64,000 bases of DNA, from positions 248,001-312,000 of the forward strand of contig OW818699.1 in the NCBI GenBank assembly GCA_942493385.1, in the 5' to 3' direction. Position numbers and translations under genes: made by a program. How positions within the stretch are numbered: the first letter of the stretch is position 1; every line of letters starts with the position of its first letter. Source of the stretch: UBA8389 sp942493385 (GTDB lineage Bacteria; Bacteroidota; Bacteroidia; Bacteroidales; UBA1402). This document shows, in pieces, positions 25,556 to 35,036 of the stretch. The notes under the pieces were generated by a model. It searched no databases, was not told the origin of the DNA, and was given only the letters and a program-made list of their open reading frames with translations.

Positions 25556-26688
25556 AAAATATTTTGATTACCGGGGGAGCTGGATTTATCGGGTCAAACC
25601 TGGCACTTGCTTTAATAAGTAAAGGTTATCATATAACCGTTCTGGATAATTTATCCACACAAATACATGGTAAGAATCCAGAATTGAATTCAATGCTGTA
25701 TCTTTCAATTGCTGATAAAGTTACTTTCATTAAAGGCTCAGTAACCAATCGGGAAGATTGGGAAAAAGCGTTGCCCAATCAGGATGCTATTGTCCATTTG
25801 GCGGCAGAGACAGGTACTGGACAATCCATGTATGAGGTTAGGCGTTATGTTGATGTAAATATTGGGGGAACGGGTATTATGCTTGATTACCTAACAAATG
25901 CAAAGCATACTGTTAAGAAAATTGTCATCGCGTCCTCTAGAGCTATTTATGGAGAAGGTAAATATTGCTGTTCCGAACATGGCATCGTTTACCCCAACGT
26001 GCGAGCAGGCAAGGATATGTCTAACGGAGATTTCAATAGTAAATGCCCTGTATGCTATAAAGACGTAACATTACTGCCAACAACTGAGGATAGTTTGATA
26101 CACCCGACTTCTGTTTATGGCATCACTAAACAGACTCAGGAGCAGTTGGTTCTCACAGTTGGTGAATCAATTGGAATTGGGTGTGTGGCTTTAAGGTATC
26201 AAAACGTGTATGGACCTGGTCAATCTCTTTCCAACCCATATACGGGGATTCTATCCATATTTTCTACTCGCATCAAAAATGGCAATTCCATTAATATTTT
26301 TGAAGATGGGGCGGAAACGCGCGACTTTGTATACATTGACGATGTAGTCAATGCAACCATACTTGGTTTGGAAAAAGAAGTCGCAAATGGCCAGGTATAC
26401 AATGTAGGGACCGGTGTGAACATTGACGTCATTACGGTAGCCACTACTCTTTGCAGGAAATATGGCAAACAAGTTGACTTGAATGTTTCAGGGAACTATC
26501 GACTGGGCGATATTCGACATAATTATGCGGACATTTCCAAGATTCAAAAGGAATTGGGTTTCAAGCCTATTTGGGATTTTGAGAGCGGAATCGAAACATT
26601 TACAAATTGGGTTGATTTTCAGGCAATACAAGAAGATAGATATGAAGAATCCATTCTCGAAATGAAAAAGAAAGGCTTGTACAAATGA
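25552..26688 (+). CDS. SDR nucleotide-sugar epimerase with cysteine-rich insert
   Basis: The 378-residue protein has the NAD-binding motif GGAGFIGSN near residue 7 and the catalytic pair in YGITK. An insert in the middle carries C139, C140, H143 and C165-P-V-C168, a pattern that could bind a metal. I recall similar inserts in some dTDP-L-rhamnose 4-epimerase-like enzymes, so that activity is a candidate, but I cannot test it. It probably makes an activated sugar for the repeat unit. The chosen ATG overlaps the preceding stop (ATGA), and its own stop overlaps the next gene in the same way. Confidence 0.85.
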   Translation: MKNILITGGAGFIGSNLALALISKGYHITVLDNLSTQIHGKNPELNSMLYLSIADKVTFIKGSVTNREDWEKALPNQDAIVHLAAETGTGQSMYEVRRYVDVNIGGTGIMLDYLTNAKHTVKKIVIASSRAIYGEGKYCCSEHGIVYPNVRAGKDMSNGDFNSKCPVCYKDVTLLPTTEDSLIHPTSVYGITKQTQEQLVLTVGESIGIGCVALRYQNVYGPGQSLSNPYTGILSIFSTRIKNGNSINIFEDGAETRDFVYIDDVVNATILGLEKEVANGQVYNVGTGVNIDVITVATTLCRKYGKQVDLNVSGNYRLGDIRHNYADISKIQKELGFKPIWDFESGIETFTNWVDFQAIQEDRYEESILEMKKKGLYK

Positions 26689-27581
26689 AACCGATGATAG
26701 GTATAGTGACTGTTTTATACAACAGCGAATCTGTTTTAGCTGAATTCTTTTCATCCCTTGACAGCCAAATCTATACTCATTTTCGACTATATGTCATTGA
26801 TAACAAGTCTCCGGATCAATCACTTTCGTTATCAAGAGAATTGCTTAAAAAATCATCGTTTGAATATTCAATAATTGAGAATGCAACGAATGACGGCATT
26901 GCCAGAGGTAATAACTTGGGCATCAAAGCCGCGCTCAAAGATGGTTGCGAATATATACTTCTTTCAAACAATGATGTGGTGCTTGAGAGAGATACGATAG
27001 AAGTCCTTTACGAACGGATGACTTTTCATCATGCAATGATGGCTGTTCCAAAGATATATCATCATGGCACCACTGTTTTTTGGGCTGCGGGTGGCGCCTT
27101 CAACAAATTGATTGGCCGTAACTATCATATTGGTCGTGGGATGGTCGATTCTGGCCAATTTCAAAAAGAAAAAAAACTTTCGTTTGCTCCCACTTGCTTC
27201 ATGTTGATTCATATGCAAGTATTTGAGAAAGTCGGGTTAATGGATGAACTTTATTTCGTGTATTGGGATGATACCGATTTCATATGGAGAGCCAAAACCC
27301 ACAATTTCAACCTTTGGTATATACCTGATTCTGTTGTTCACCACAAAGAAGGAACTTCAACTGGTGTAATGAGTGATTTTTCGATAAGATATCTAATTAG
27401 AAACTTTGTATATTTTAGTTTTAAAAACTATAGTTTGATCTATGCACTTTACGTCGTGTCTTTACATCTTCTTTATCACTATTTTGTTATTTTGTTTAAG
27501 TGGCCGTTCAATAAATGGAAAGTTGGCAACAAAGCATTTTCGGAGGGCATAAGGCTTTATCTATCAAATAAAGTGAAATAG
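26685..27581 (+). CDS. Family 2 glycosyltransferase
   Basis: The 298-residue GT-A enzyme begins IGIVTVLYNSESVL, has the nucleotide-binding DNKSPD, the NNDVVLE segment in place of the classic DxD, and the acceptor-side WDDTDF motif. It resembles rhamnosyltransferase-like GT2 proteins. A hydrophobic stretch near the C-terminus (FVYFSFKNYSLIYALYVVS) may sit on the membrane. It should add one sugar to the lipid-linked repeat unit. Confidence 0.87.
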   Translation: MKPMIGIVTVLYNSESVLAEFFSSLDSQIYTHFRLYVIDNKSPDQSLSLSRELLKKSSFEYSIIENATNDGIARGNNLGIKAALKDGCEYILLSNNDVVLERDTIEVLYERMTFHHAMMAVPKIYHHGTTVFWAAGGAFNKLIGRNYHIGRGMVDSGQFQKEKKLSFAPTCFMLIHMQVFEKVGLMDELYFVYWDDTDFIWRAKTHNFNLWYIPDSVVHHKEGTSTGVMSDFSIRYLIRNFVYFSFKNYSLIYALYVVSLHLLYHYFVILFKWPFNKWKVGNKAFSEGIRLYLSNKVK

Positions 27582-27582
27582 G

Positions 27583-28812
27583 ATGCCTATCACCAGTTAT
27601 CAATACTCTATCCCCTATTTGATATTCCTGTTTTACTTAGTAATTCTGGTTTTTATTGAATTTCGGCAAATAAATGCTGGGAAAAACACGACGTTTACGA
27701 GATGGGCGACCTTAATTGGTGCCCTTGTTTTTGTTGGTTTACGAGGTTTTATATATTCAGATTGGATTTCATATTACAATCTTTTTGAAAAAATCCCAAC
27801 ATTTTGGGAGGGCGGGTTAAGCTCATTTTCAAAAAGCGACTTTTCTGAACAATTTGCGACGGATGTAAATGTAGGGAAATCTGGAATGGAAATCGGTTTT
27901 CTTTATTTTACCTATTTCTTTAAATCAATATTTCCCAATTACTTTGTATGGGTATTTATAAATGCCGCAATTGACTTATTCTTATTGGATATTTTTTTTC
28001 GCAGATATTCAAAATATTATGTATTCGGATTCATCATCTTTTTTGCATTTGGAGGAATGATGATCGAATGCAATCTTATGCGAAACGTCAAAGCAATTCT
28101 TCTTTTTCTCATTTCCCTCAAGTATCTTGAAGAGAGAAGAATTTTACCATACATGCTGATAAATCTGGTTGGCATTCTTTTTCATTCAAGCGCCTTCCTA
28201 TTTATCCCAATGTATTTCATACTTAACAAAGTTTGGCCAAAATGGTTGATGTGGGCAATTTTCATTATTGGCAACGCACTATTTCTTCTTCATATTAGTT
28301 ATCTTGAGCCATTAATGTTAAAAATGGCGGATATTGTTGGTGGGCGATTTGCGGTACAGGTTAAATTATATTTTGCTATTGATCTATATAATCAATCCTA
28401 TGGAATTAGCCTTGGCTATATAGAACGAGTTGTCACATTTCTTGCAATCATTCTTTTTCAGAATAAACTTATCGAACAACGTCGTTCGAATTGCATGTTC
28501 ATTAATGCGTATGTATTATACTTTTTTTGTTTCTTTTACTTTTCTGAAATAATGATTGCAGTAGAGCGCCTAACGCTTATTTTTATTTTTTCTTACTGGA
28601 TTTTGTACCCTGAATTGCTCTTTTTAGTTAAAAAAATTACGCACAAAATAATTGTCCTTGTTGCAATGATCACTTATTGTGCTCTTAAACTCGTCACTAT
28701 GAACTCAAACATATTATGCCGATACGATAACCTAATTTTTGGGATTGTGAGTTATGAAGAAAGAGCTGATATTTTTTATGATAATATCGAATCCATATTA
28801 AATCAGCAGTAA
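27583..28812 (+). CDS. EpsG/Wzy-like polysaccharide polymerase
   Basis: The 409-residue protein has about ten membrane segments. An early extramembrane motif reads GLRGFIYSDWISYYN, as in EpsG-family proteins. A large loop follows (about 75-110). These features fit a Wzy-type polymerase that joins repeat units in the periplasm, working with Wzx and Wzz of this locus. The DNA is strongly AT-rich. It starts 1 nt after the glycosyltransferase stop; a 116-nt gap follows. Confidence 0.82.
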   Translation: MPITSYQYSIPYLIFLFYLVILVFIEFRQINAGKNTTFTRWATLIGALVFVGLRGFIYSDWISYYNLFEKIPTFWEGGLSSFSKSDFSEQFATDVNVGKSGMEIGFLYFTYFFKSIFPNYFVWVFINAAIDLFLLDIFFRRYSKYYVFGFIIFFAFGGMMIECNLMRNVKAILLFLISLKYLEERRILPYMLINLVGILFHSSAFLFIPMYFILNKVWPKWLMWAIFIIGNALFLLHISYLEPLMLKMADIVGGRFAVQVKLYFAIDLYNQSYGISLGYIERVVTFLAIILFQNKLIEQRRSNCMFINAYVLYFFCFFYFSEIMIAVERLTLIFIFSYWILYPELLFLVKKITHKIIVLVAMITYCALKLVTMNSNILCRYDNLIFGIVSYEERADIFYDNIESILNQQ

Positions 28813-28928
28813 TTCGTATCACAACAAATGGTATTCAAGTACCAAGAAGCTCTTTCCGCTTGTACGTTGAATTTATTTACATACAATCTTAGAAGTACAA
28901 AATACATCCACAAAAAATATTTTTAACA
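28813..28928. other. AT-rich gap before the methyltransferase gene
   Basis: This 116-bp stretch is the longest gap within the otherwise packed locus. I see no terminator hairpin, convincing promoter or open frame in it. It may be a junction left by insertion of the methyltransferase gene. Confidence 0.4.
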
Positions 28929-29831
28929 ATGAATTTTAAAATTAAGTGCTTATTACAGAGAACTTTTTCGATGGTTCCTAAGGGTGAAATATTAAACTAT
29001 TTTTTTCAAAGATATTTGATTCGAACATTACCCGTATCAAATGATTTCTTCTTATACAAAGTGGACATCTTATACAAACATTTCCAAAAATTCAATGAGC
29101 ACCAAGCTCTTCAAAAAAATGAATTCAAGTACTATGAATTTGGCGCAGGTTGGGACTTGATGATGCCTCTGGCGATGGGCTCCATGGGATATGAGGTAGC
29201 ATGCATCGATATTAGAAAACTCATTTTTAAGAATTTGATTCTAGATACCATTCATAAATTCAATAAAAATATTGAACAAATTCCGTTCCCAATTAAAAAA
29301 ATACAGATACAGGATGAAAGAAATCCTTTGTCGAGCCTCCAGAAAAGCCTAAAGTTCAATTATTCTGCTCCATTAGACGCCAGAGATACGAAGTTTCAAT
29401 CTGATTATTTTGATTTCGCTACCTCGACCGCAACATTTGAACATATACCTGGGGAAGATTTGATTTTAATTCTTAATGAGACCTATAGAATCCTCAAGCC
29501 AGGAGGTATTTTATCACTAATTATTGATTATCAAGACCACTGGTCCTATTTTGACAATAAACTTTCCGCATATAATTTCTTAAAATATTCTGAGAAAGAG
29601 TGGGAAAAATACAACCCTTCTCTCCATTACCAAAACAGATTGAGACATAAAGACTATCTGGATATTATCGATAAAACAGATTTTCAGATTATGGAAATTA
29701 GACCGACAATGCCATCCGAATTAAACATCAACACTCTTAATGAATTAAATATCAATGCAATATATAAAAAATACACTTTTGATGAATTAAGCATTTTAGG
29801 CTCACATATTATTCTTAGGAAAAACGAATAG
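28929..29831 (+). CDS. SAM-dependent methyltransferase
   Basis: The 300-residue protein has a Rossmann methyltransferase core: motif I as YYEFGAGWDL (about residues 67-76), the acidic strand end in VACIDIR, and the post-motif segment TFEHIPGEDL followed by ILKPGGILSLIIDY. These fit a Methyltransf_11-like fold. In this setting it may methylate a glycan sugar or cap a chain end. It is the most AT-rich gene here, and it has gaps of 116 and 58 nt on its sides, unlike its neighbours. Confidence 0.83.
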   Translation: MNFKIKCLLQRTFSMVPKGEILNYFFQRYLIRTLPVSNDFFLYKVDILYKHFQKFNEHQALQKNEFKYYEFGAGWDLMMPLAMGSMGYEVACIDIRKLIFKNLILDTIHKFNKNIEQIPFPIKKIQIQDERNPLSSLQKSLKFNYSAPLDARDTKFQSDYFDFATSTATFEHIPGEDLILILNETYRILKPGGILSLIIDYQDHWSYFDNKLSAYNFLKYSEKEWEKYNPSLHYQNRLRHKDYLDIIDKTDFQIMEIRPTMPSELNINTLNELNINAIYKKYTFDELSILGSHIILRKNE

Positions 29832-29889
29832 TTGGACTTAAAGAAGGAAATTACGATGAAGGTGTTTAATTTACAACCAAGCATTTAAT

Positions 29890-30993
29890 ATGAAATTATT
29901 GTACGATCATCAAATCTTCTCCATTCAAAAATATGGTGGCGCATCCAAATATTACTGCGAAATCTTACGCAATTTACCAAAAGAATGTTGGGATACGACC
30001 ACCGTTTTCTCGGAAAACGAATACGTAAAGTCCATGAATCTTTTCCCTATTCACGACCTTTGCCCATCAATGAAGTTGAAGCGAAAAGCATTTTTAATGA
30101 ATACACTAAATAAGCCTTATTCGTTCTATAGACTAAAAAGAGGTGATTACGATATTTTTCATCAAACAAATTTTGAGACTTACTGCCTTCATGCCATAGG
30201 CAAAAAGAAAATGGTCACTACTTTTCATGACATGAATCTCACCAAATTTCATGAAATGTATCAATACAATTTTTATCACCCTAAAGGTTGGATGGTCTCA
30301 GTTCAAAAAAAATCAATCGCACGAGCTGACAAAGTAATTGCCATCAGCCAAGCGACGAAAAAGGACTTGATTGACTATTGGGATATCAATCCAGAAAAAA
30401 TTGAAGTGATTCATCATGGTGTTGACAAAAACAAAATACAAAACCTTACATCAGAAAGAATTGTTGATTTTCCCTACCTATTATTCGTTGGCGACCGAGC
30501 CGGATACAAGAATTTCGATCGTTTGTTGACTGCATTTTCACTCCTTCAAGAAAAAAACCCTGAGTTAAAGCTAATTTGTACAGGAAAAACTTTTGATGTA
30601 TCAGAAATGAAGCAATTGGAAGAATTGAATGTTGCACAAAACGTTTTACAAATTTCGGCCAATGAACGTACGATGGCTCAGTTGTATCGGGATGCAGAAT
30701 TCTTTGTCTACCCGTCACTTTCTGAAGGTTTTGGCATGCCAATCTTAGAAGCCATGGTTTATGATTGTCCAGTAGCATTGAGTAATACCAGCTGTTTACC
30801 CGAAGTAGCAGGAAATGCAGGCCTTTATTTCGACCCCTATCAAACTGACGATATCTATTTGAAAATGAGCCAGCTACTTGAATCTAATGATTTACGAAAT
30901 AAGTTGATTCACTTAGGGCAGCAAAGGATCAAGAACTTTTCCTGGGAAAAATCTGCCGAGGAACATTTGGGCGTATATCGTTCTCTTTTATAA
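29890..30993 (+). CDS. Family 4 glycosyltransferase
   Basis: The 367-residue protein is a GT-B enzyme. The N-terminal domain holds TTFHDMNL and the interdomain segment KVIAISQATKKDLIDYW. The C-terminal domain has VEVIHHGVD-like sequence, LLFVGDRAGYKNFDRLL and the GT4 EX7E region in SLSEGFGMPILEAM. It transfers a sugar from a nucleotide donor with retention of configuration, probably at the cytoplasmic membrane face. The following gene starts 19 nt later. Confidence 0.9.
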   Translation: MKLLYDHQIFSIQKYGGASKYYCEILRNLPKECWDTTTVFSENEYVKSMNLFPIHDLCPSMKLKRKAFLMNTLNKPYSFYRLKRGDYDIFHQTNFETYCLHAIGKKKMVTTFHDMNLTKFHEMYQYNFYHPKGWMVSVQKKSIARADKVIAISQATKKDLIDYWDINPEKIEVIHHGVDKNKIQNLTSERIVDFPYLLFVGDRAGYKNFDRLLTAFSLLQEKNPELKLICTGKTFDVSEMKQLEELNVAQNVLQISANERTMAQLYRDAEFFVYPSLSEGFGMPILEAMVYDCPVALSNTSCLPEVAGNAGLYFDPYQTDDIYLKMSQLLESNDLRNKLIHLGQQRIKNFSWEKSAEEHLGVYRSLL

Positions 30994-31012
30994 AACAAAT
31001 CAAGCATGTTCC

Positions 31013-31861
31013 ATGAATAAAAACATCATTGCCAAACATCAAATTGCCTCCATAATAACCTCTTTTAACCCAAATATTGAAAGGCTTAGGAATCTTTGTC
31101 AAATACTATCTGATTTTTCGTTCGTTTTCGTCGTTGACAATTCTAACAGTCTAATGGAGACCCCTTTTAATGATTTAAAAGATGTTATGATTATAGGCAC
31201 AGGGAAAAACTTGGGCACTCTTGCGGCTTACAATTATGGAATTGAACATTACCCAAATTTTGAATATTATTGGTTGTGGGATCAGGACACAATCATACTT
31301 TCTGAAACAGCGTCGTCCTTTCTTACAAAGTCTTTTGAGTTGTTTTTGCGTGAATCTCAAGTAGCAACGACATTTTATGATGTGAAAACCAAAATCGACC
31401 CATTTAATAAGAATTTCGCACTGTACAAAACATCTACCACCTTGTTTCACAAAAAAAGGGTGGAGCAGTTAACCGATTTTTGGTTTGATTCGAAAATGTT
31501 CATGGATTATGGCGATTGGGATTTGGCTCAAACTCTGCAGTATAAAGGTGGAGTCATCTCACAAATCGAAGTCAAAAACTACACGCATGCCTATGGGGAC
31601 CCTGAAAACACGCTTCTAGGGACAAAATTTCGTTCATCTGAAATGCGGCTTTACATGCAGGGGCTCAACACTGTGTATCTTATTAAAAACAGGAAAAAAA
31701 CTTCTTTGATTGTACGCCTTCTTGTAGCTCGTTTCTTTTTCCTTCCATTAAAGAATTTACTTTTCAAAAATTCTTTCAATCGAACCTTACAATTTTACAA
31801 AGGCATATTAGATGGCCTAAAAGGGATTACATCAAGTGATTTCATGGACAAAAAACAGTAA
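31013..31861 (+). CDS. Family 2 glycosyltransferase (rhamnosyltransferase-like)
   Basis: The 282-residue protein has the RfbF/RfbN-like pattern: IASIITSFNPN at the N-terminus, VVDNSNS, GKNLGTLAAYNYGIEH, the metal-binding WDQDT and a later FMDYGDWDLAQ. Members of this group often transfer rhamnose, but donor prediction is weak. The C-terminus has a basic, partly hydrophobic segment. The SDR gene follows after 12 nt, where GC content rises again. Confidence 0.87.
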   Translation: MNKNIIAKHQIASIITSFNPNIERLRNLCQILSDFSFVFVVDNSNSLMETPFNDLKDVMIIGTGKNLGTLAAYNYGIEHYPNFEYYWLWDQDTIILSETASSFLTKSFELFLRESQVATTFYDVKTKIDPFNKNFALYKTSTTLFHKKRVEQLTDFWFDSKMFMDYGDWDLAQTLQYKGGVISQIEVKNYTHAYGDPENTLLGTKFRSSEMRLYMQGLNTVYLIKNRKKTSLIVRLLVARFFFLPLKNLLFKNSFNRTLQFYKGILDGLKGITSSDFMDKKQ

Positions 31862-31873
31862 ATCGAAATAAAA

Positions 31874-32809
31874 ATGAACATACTCGTAACCGGCGGCGCC
31901 GGCTTTATCGGTTCTCACCTTTGCGATGCACTTTTGGCTAAAAAACATCAAGTGACCGTCATCGACAATTTGTCGCTGGGAAGAATGGAAAACATCGTCC
32001 ACCTAAACGGTAATGCAAACTTTTGCTTTGTAAGAGGGGAAATTCTTGACCTCTCCGCATTACGACTGCTGTTCGAAGAAAAGAACTTTGAAATGGTGTT
32101 TCACCTTGCAGCCAATTCAGATATTCAAAAAGGAGGCAAGGATCCGGATGTGGATTACAACTTGACTTTCAATACGACCTATAATGTGCTTCAATGCATG
32201 AAGGAATTCGGGGTAAAGAAATTGTTTTTTGCATCCACTTCAGCCATTTATGGTGAAACCACCGAAAATCTTACTGAGGATTTTGGTCCACTTCAGCCGG
32301 TATCAAACTATGGAGCAAGCAAGTTGGCAAGTGAGGCTTTCATCTCAGCCTTCAGCGCTTCATATGGGATTCAAACTTGGATTGCGCGCTTTCCGAATGT
32401 AGTCGGTGAGCGTTTTACACACGGTGTCATCTACGATTTCATCGGCCGATTGAGAACCGAACCGAATGTTTTGACGGTTCTGGGCAACGGCGAACAATAC
32501 AAACCTTATCTGTACGTTAAAGACCTGGTCGAAGGCATCCTGTTCGTCTGTGAAAACACGTCCGAACGCTTCAATGTCTACAACCTTGGTTCCGAATCAC
32601 GGACTAGGGTCAGAGACATCGCAAAGATGGTTATTGAAGAAATGGGACTTCAGTCCGAGATCGCTTATACAGGAGGAGATCGTGGATGGGTGGGTGATGT
32701 GCCCGAATTCCGATACGACCTTAAAAAAATACACAGCTTAGGTTGGCATGCCGCTTACAATTCCGACGATTCGGTCCGGTTGGCCATCCAAAAAGCATTG
32801 GGAAAATGA
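31874..32809 (+). CDS. SDR nucleotide-sugar epimerase/dehydratase
   Basis: The 311-residue extended SDR has GGAGFIGSH near residue 7, the NAD-ribose strand VIDNLSLG, and the catalytic Y146-x3-K150 (YGASK). It resembles UDP-glucose 4-epimerase/dehydratase-type enzymes. Its stop overlaps the start of the heptose gene hddC-gmhB by 4 nt, so it is translated with the heptose pathway. A role in modifying the activated heptose is a fair inference but is not shown by motifs. Confidence 0.85.
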   Translation: MNILVTGGAGFIGSHLCDALLAKKHQVTVIDNLSLGRMENIVHLNGNANFCFVRGEILDLSALRLLFEEKNFEMVFHLAANSDIQKGGKDPDVDYNLTFNTTYNVLQCMKEFGVKKLFFASTSAIYGETTENLTEDFGPLQPVSNYGASKLASEAFISAFSASYGIQTWIARFPNVVGERFTHGVIYDFIGRLRTEPNVLTVLGNGEQYKPYLYVKDLVEGILFVCENTSERFNVYNLGSESRTRVRDIAKMVIEEMGLQSEIAYTGGDRGWVGDVPEFRYDLKKIHSLGWHAAYNSDDSVRLAIQKALGK

Positions 32810-34059
32810 AAGTAGTCATCATAGCAGGCGGTAAAGGAACCCGCATTGCATCTGTCCATAACGAGATACCTAAAGCCATGATTCCGGTGGCCGGGAAACC
32901 TGTACTTGAGTATCAGGTCGAGTTGGCCAAGCGGTACGGTTTTACCGATATTATTCTTATCATCGGACACTTAGGTAATGTAATCCAAGATTATTTCGGC
33001 GATGGTTCCAAATGGGGAGTGTCCATTGATTATTACTTTGAGACAGCGCCTCTTGGTACAGCAGGCGCACTTCCCGAATTAAAAAAAGAGCTGACAGAAG
33101 ATTTCTTTGTCTTTTATGGTGACACCATCATGGACATCGCATTGGATCAGTTCCTGGCGTTCCATCAAGAAAAACAATCCAAAGCAAGCCTATTTCTTCA
33201 TCCAAACGATCACCCTTCCGATTCGGACTTGGTAGCGGTAAATGGAAATGATAGAATCACCCATTTTTATTCCAAGCCTCATCCGGAAAATTTTGTTGGT
33301 CGAAACTTGGTGAATGCAGCACTTTACATCCTTTCGCCAGAAATAATCGACCACATTCCAATGGGTGAAAAAACCGATTTCGGCAAACATATTTTCCCAG
33401 CATGTTTGGAAGCTGGTCTTCAGCTTTTCGGCTACATTTCACCAGAGTACATCAAGGATATGGGCACGCCAGATCGCTATGAAAAGGTTTGCAACGATGT
33501 AATTTCAGGTAAGGTCGCTCGTCTGAACAGGCAATTTCAGCGGAAGGCTGTCTTTTTAGATCGCGATGGTGTGATCAATGAGGATGTTGACTTGCTATCC
33601 GATCCGGCCCAACTTCGTCTCATTCCTGGCGCTGCGGAAGCCATTCATCGCATCAATCAAAGTGGATACCTTGCAATTATCATTACCAACCAACCGGTCA
33701 TTGCACGCAATCTTTGCAGTATGGAGGAACTCGATTTCATCCACGCAACATTGGAAACAATGCTGGGTCGTGAACACGCCTGGGTGGATGCAATCTATTA
33801 CTGTCCGCACCATCCGGATAGTGGCTTTCCAGAAGAACGAAAAGAATTCAAAATCGTCTGCGAATGCAGAAAACCGAAGCCGGGAATGTTACTTGAGGCA
33901 GCGATGGATTGGAACATCGACCTTTCCCAATCTTACCTGATCGGTGATCGACGCTCCGACAAAGAAGCCGGTGAAAATGCACATCTTAAGGCGTCCTACC
34001 TAATCACACAAAATGAAGATAACGCATTAAAAAACTTAGTTCAAACAATCGACTTATGA
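32806..34059 (+). CDS. Fused heptose-1-phosphate guanylyltransferase and heptose-bisphosphate phosphatase (HddC-GmhB)
   Basis: Residues 1 to about 235 form a sugar-phosphate nucleotidyltransferase (IIAGGKGTR, PKAMIPVAGKP, GTAGALPEL, FYGDTIMD). Residues about 247-417 form a HAD-IIIA phosphatase with DRDGVINED and the GmhB zinc site: CPHH near 333 and CECRKPKPGM near 352. The pair would carry out two steps of the GDP-D-glycero-D-manno-heptose route: removal of the 7-phosphate, then transfer of GMP to the 1-phosphate. Nucleotide specificity is inferred from the coupled hddA and gmhA genes. The upstream in-frame ATG at 32743 lies inside the SDR gene and was rejected. Both ends overlap neighbours as ATGA. 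Confidence 0.87.
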   Translation: MKVVIIAGGKGTRIASVHNEIPKAMIPVAGKPVLEYQVELAKRYGFTDIILIIGHLGNVIQDYFGDGSKWGVSIDYYFETAPLGTAGALPELKKELTEDFFVFYGDTIMDIALDQFLAFHQEKQSKASLFLHPNDHPSDSDLVAVNGNDRITHFYSKPHPENFVGRNLVNAALYILSPEIIDHIPMGEKTDFGKHIFPACLEAGLQLFGYISPEYIKDMGTPDRYEKVCNDVISGKVARLNRQFQRKAVFLDRDGVINEDVDLLSDPAQLRLIPGAAEAIHRINQSGYLAIIITNQPVIARNLCSMEELDFIHATLETMLGREHAWVDAIYYCPHHPDSGFPEERKEFKIVCECRKPKPGMLLEAAMDWNIDLSQSYLIGDRRSDKEAGENAHLKASYLITQNEDNALKNLVQTIDL

Positions 34060-35036
34060 TAATATCACGTACTCCATTTCGTATTTCTTTTGCTGGTGGC
34101 GGATCTGATCTTCCTGCATTTTATCGGAAATCTTCCGGTGCCGTACTGAGTACTTCCATCGACAAATACATGTACTTGGCCATACATCCGTTTTTTCATC
34201 CTGAAAAAATTCAGTTGAAATATTCAAAAACTGAAATGGTTTCCAGCATCGGCGAGGTCGCACACCCCATTTTTCGCGCAGCACTCAGCATGTACAACTT
34301 GACGGGAGTGGACATTAATTCCATTGCCGATGTGCCATCAGGGACTGGGCTAGGATCAAGCAGTTCTTTCACAGTAGGCTTGCTGAATGCCATCGAAGCC
34401 TATAAAAACAGGACCGCTTCTGCTGAAATGCTTGCCCAGCGAGCATGTCACGTTGAGATTGATATTCTTAAGAGTCCAATCGGCAAACAAGATCAATATG
34501 CAGCAGCTTATGGTGGTTTAAATTTCATCACGTTCGATCCGGACGAGACCGTTCATGTTGAAAAAATCATCATGGATCCGGTAAAAAAGAAGGAATTGGA
34601 AGAGAACTTAATCATGATTTATACTGGAGATGCAAGGTCGGCCAATAAAATTTTGGAAGAACAGCGTGCAGTTATCGAAGAAAGTGATAAATTTGAAGTC
34701 CAAAAAAAAATGGTGGATCTTGCTTACAATTTAAAAGAGGTATTGGTCAACAATGAAATCGACAATTTCGGACGCATTCTTCACGAAGGATGGTTGCTCA
34801 AAAAATCACTTATTAAGAGCATTTCCAACCAACAGATTGAACGCATCTATGAAAAAGGGCTCCAAGCGGGAGCACTTGGAGGCAAACTTTTGGGAGCTGG
34901 CGGCGGTGGCTTTGTATTGTTTTATTGCCGGAAAGAAAAACAAGAACATTTCAGATATCAGATGCAACAATATAGGGAACTGCCATTTGAGTTCGACCAT
35001 TCGGGCTCAAAAATTATTTATATGGGACAAGAATGA
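34056..35036 (+). CDS. hddA: D-glycero-D-manno-heptose 7-phosphate kinase (HddA-like GHMP kinase)
   Basis: The 326-residue GHMP kinase starts IISRTPFRISFAGGGSDLP, the usual start of HddA/FKP-like sugar kinases. It has the phosphate-binding loop PSGTGLGSSSS (about 94-104) and a C-terminal GALGGKLLGAGGGGF. HddA phosphorylates heptose 7-phosphate at the alpha 1 position, giving the 1,7-bisphosphate. Adjacent gmhA and the fused gmhB-hddC make this assignment strong. Both ends overlap by 4 nt with neighbours, so stoichiometric translation is likely. Confidence 0.9.
   Translation: MIISRTPFRISFAGGGSDLPAFYRKSSGAVLSTSIDKYMYLAIHPFFHPEKIQLKYSKTEMVSSIGEVAHPIFRAALSMYNLTGVDINSIADVPSGTGLGSSSSFTVGLLNAIEAYKNRTASAEMLAQRACHVEIDILKSPIGKQDQYAAAYGGLNFITFDPDETVHVEKIIMDPVKKKELEENLIMIYTGDARSANKILEEQRAVIEESDKFEVQKKMVDLAYNLKEVLVNNEIDNFGRILHEGWLLKKSLIKSISNQQIERIYEKGLQAGALGGKLLGAGGGGFVLFYCRKEKQEHFRYQMQQYRELPFEFDHSGSKIIYMGQE

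Noticed and set aside
29856..29888. Ten-codon open frame ending just before the family 4 glycosyltransferase start
   Set aside because: It has an A/G-rich sequence before it, but its length and lack of recognisable sequence give no support for a leader peptide or gene remnant.
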